Assembly: GCA_963665525.1 (NCBI GenBank)
Contig: OY762280.1
Span: 3,658,001 to 3,722,000 of the forward strand
Source: UBA12077 sp963665525
GTDB lineage: Bacteria > Bacteroidota > Bacteroidia > Bacteroidales > UBA12077
DNA: 64,000 bases
Reading direction: 5' to 3'
The notes beneath the pieces were generated by a model that made no database searches, was not told the DNA's origin, and was given only the letters and a program-made list of their open reading frames with translations. Below are positions 62,730-64,000 of the stretch, in pieces (position 1 is the stretch's first letter; every line of letters begins with the position of its first letter). The translations under genes were made by a program, and so were the position numbers.

Positions 62730-64000
62730 ATGAAACGTACTTTTACTATTGTTCTAGCATTCATTGCTATTCATTGCTATTCGCAAATTCCAGAAGGATA
62801 TTATAATTCGGCCGAAGGATTAAGTGGTGAAGATTTAAAAGCTGCCTTACATAATATCATTGATGATCATACAACATATTCATATACATCGAGTAGTACA
62901 GATGTTTGGGATATTTTAAAAGAATCGGATCGAGACCCAAATAACTCAACCAATGTGATTTTATTCTATACAGGCTGGTCTGTTAATGCTGCACAAGAAT
63001 ATAACAATGGTTCAGGATGGAGTAGAGAACATGTATGGGCAAAGTCCAGAGGTGATTTTGGCACCGATAGAGGTGCCGGAACAGATTGTCATCATTTAAG
63101 ACCTGCAGATATTTCAGTAAATAGCGCTAGAAGTAATCGATGGTTTAATTACTGTAATGAAGAATATTACGACGGAGGTATTGCCACAGGATGTTACACC
63201 AGCAGTAGCGATTGGTTCTGGCAACCAAGAGATGAGGTGAAGGGAGATGTTGCCAGAATGATTTTTTATATGGCCACAAGATATGAAGGTGATGTTGCAG
63301 GTGAACCCGATTTAGAAGTCATAGATTCCATTCCATCCGATAACTATACCAAAGAACCTGTTCATGCTAAACTTGAAGCCCTCTTGCAATGGCATATAGA
63401 TGATCCTGTTGACGATTTCGAAAGAAATAGAAATGAGGTGGTTTATTCATACCAGGGAAATCGTAATCCTTTTATTGATCATCCCGAATATGTGAATTCA
63501 ATATATGGAACAGAAGATAACCATCCTGTCATTTCAGATATTAGTTATAATCCTGAAAATCCTTTCGAAACAGAAGATGTTACAATTTCAGCAACCATAA
63601 CAGATGCTGATGGAAGCATTTCGTCAGCCAAAGTAAAATGGGGAACAATTAGTGGAACTTATGGCCATGAAGTTGTTATGACAGCTGCAGACGATGTTTA
63701 TTCCGGAACAATTCCTGCTCAGGCTGCAGGAACTACCATTTATTTCGTTATTGAAGCGATAGATAATGATGAAGTAAATACTACTTCAGTTGAAAATACA
63801 GTCTCCTTTACTTCTGAAACCAATGACTTACCACAAATTGCAAATGTGGATTATAATCCTAAAAATCCGGAAAGTACTCAAAATGTTATGGTATCTGCTA
63901 CCATTACTGATAATGATGGAACCATTTCAACAGCAAGGATTAAATATGGATCTTCTTCTGGAAATTACCCGAACGAAGTTTTAATGACAGGCTCAACAGA
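62730..64000 (+). CDS. Secreted endonuclease I family nuclease, 3' part beyond the window
   Basis: Starts at ATG 62730 and is open to the right edge (at least 423 codons). Signal peptide MKRTFTIVLAFIAIHCYSQ. The endonuclease I (NucM/EndA) catalytic core is present: GWSREHVWAKSRGDFG with His101 and TDCHHLRPADISVN. After ~residue 260 two similar Ig-like repeats follow, starting ISYNPENPFETEDVTISATI and VDYNPKNPESTQNVMVSATI, each with DADGSISSAKV or DNDGTISTARI. A T9SS tail is expected beyond the edge but not seen. The enzyme degrades extracellular DNA, e.g. for phosphate or nucleotides. A 10-bp tandem repeat lies in the signal-peptide coding part. Confidence 0.9.
   Translation, partial: MKRTFTIVLAFIAIHCYSQIPEGYYNSAEGLSGEDLKAALHNIIDDHTTYSYTSSSTDVWDILKESDRDPNNSTNVILFYTGWSVNAAQEYNNGSGWSREHVWAKSRGDFGTDRGAGTDCHHLRPADISVNSARSNRWFNYCNEEYYDGGIATGCYTSSSDWFWQPRDEVKGDVARMIFYMATRYEGDVAGEPDLEVIDSIPSDNYTKEPVHAKLEALLQWHIDDPVDDFERNRNEVVYSYQGNRNPFIDHPEYVNSIYGTEDNHPVISDISYNPENPFETEDVTISATITDADGSISSAKVKWGTISGTYGHEVVMTAADDVYSGTIPAQAAGTTIYFVIEAIDNDEVNTTSVENTVSFTSETNDLPQIANVDYNPKNPESTQNVMVSATITDNDGTISTARIKYGSSSGNYPNEVLMTGST

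Noticed and set aside
1..64000. Prophage, integrative element or defence island
   Set aside because: No integrase, phage structural, toxin-antitoxin, restriction or CRISPR-associated gene is recognisable; the only mobile signals are the RAYT gene, the four-helix-bundle cassette and small repeats.

Overview
The window reads as a chromosomal segment of a low-GC Bacteroidota, most likely of the Bacteroidales/Marinilabiliales type. This is inferred from several things: a type IX secretion tail, FtsX/MacB-like permeases, TPR-SpoIIE phosphatases, a DUF5686 outer-membrane protein, the yceD-rpmF-plsX-fabH cluster, an isolated atpD-atpC pair with a short epsilon subunit, and repeated Bacteroidota-type promoters (TTTG, about 19-21 bp, TAnnTTTG). 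Genus cannot be decided from the sequence alone. I see no CRISPR array, prophage, integron, rRNA operon or recognised defence island.

Layout. 0-2.5 kb: 3' part of an AIM24-family gene, a REP-associated tyrosine transposase (RAYT) and mnmH (tRNA selenouridine synthase). 2.5-9 kb: secreted or lipoprotein genes on the minus strand, including a TlpA-like lipoprotein and a 1063-residue GLUG-repeat protein with a T9SS tail, preceded by a PKD lipoprotein. 9.2-11.9 kb: yceD-rpmF-plsX-fabH. 12-17.3 kb: a histidine kinase, a ~380 bp non-coding element with inverted ends, an AsmA-like protein and an unknown gene. 17.4-20.3 kb: a U32 protein, a SpoIIAA-like protein, a tiny charged protein and a DUF2807 protein. 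20.3-24.3 kb: an ABC ATPase/permease pair and pepE. 24.4-33 kb: a TPR-SpoIIE phosphatase, an ECF sigma / putative anti-sigma / beta-barrel operon with an ECF-type promoter, a class C acid phosphatase and a TPR-PAS hybrid kinase.

33-39.8 kb is the most distinctive block. A TetR regulator with two direct-repeat operator copies over its own promoter leads a LolA-like protein, two FtsX permeases, a LolD-like ATPase and an outer-membrane barrel. Together they could form an envelope-spanning lipid or lipoprotein export route. A four-helix-bundle (23S IVP-type) gene sits inside this operon between inverted repeats, like an inserted cassette.

39.8-50.2 kb: atpD-atpC-hydrolase-GT9, two small barrels, a polyprenyl synthase, a Na/Pi cotransporter with PhoU domain, and a second TPR-SpoIIE phosphatase. 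50.2-56 kb: a membrane-anchored reductive-dehalogenase-like Fe-S protein, a GNAT, a RimK-type ATP-grasp ligase, an O-antigen ligase and a Wzz-like protein, all on the minus strand and closely spaced. 56-64 kb: tyrS, a Cys/Met-metabolism PLP enzyme, cvpA, a DUF5686 protein, tRNA-Arg(CCU), and the 5' part of a secreted endonuclease I with repeated Ig-like modules that runs off the right edge.
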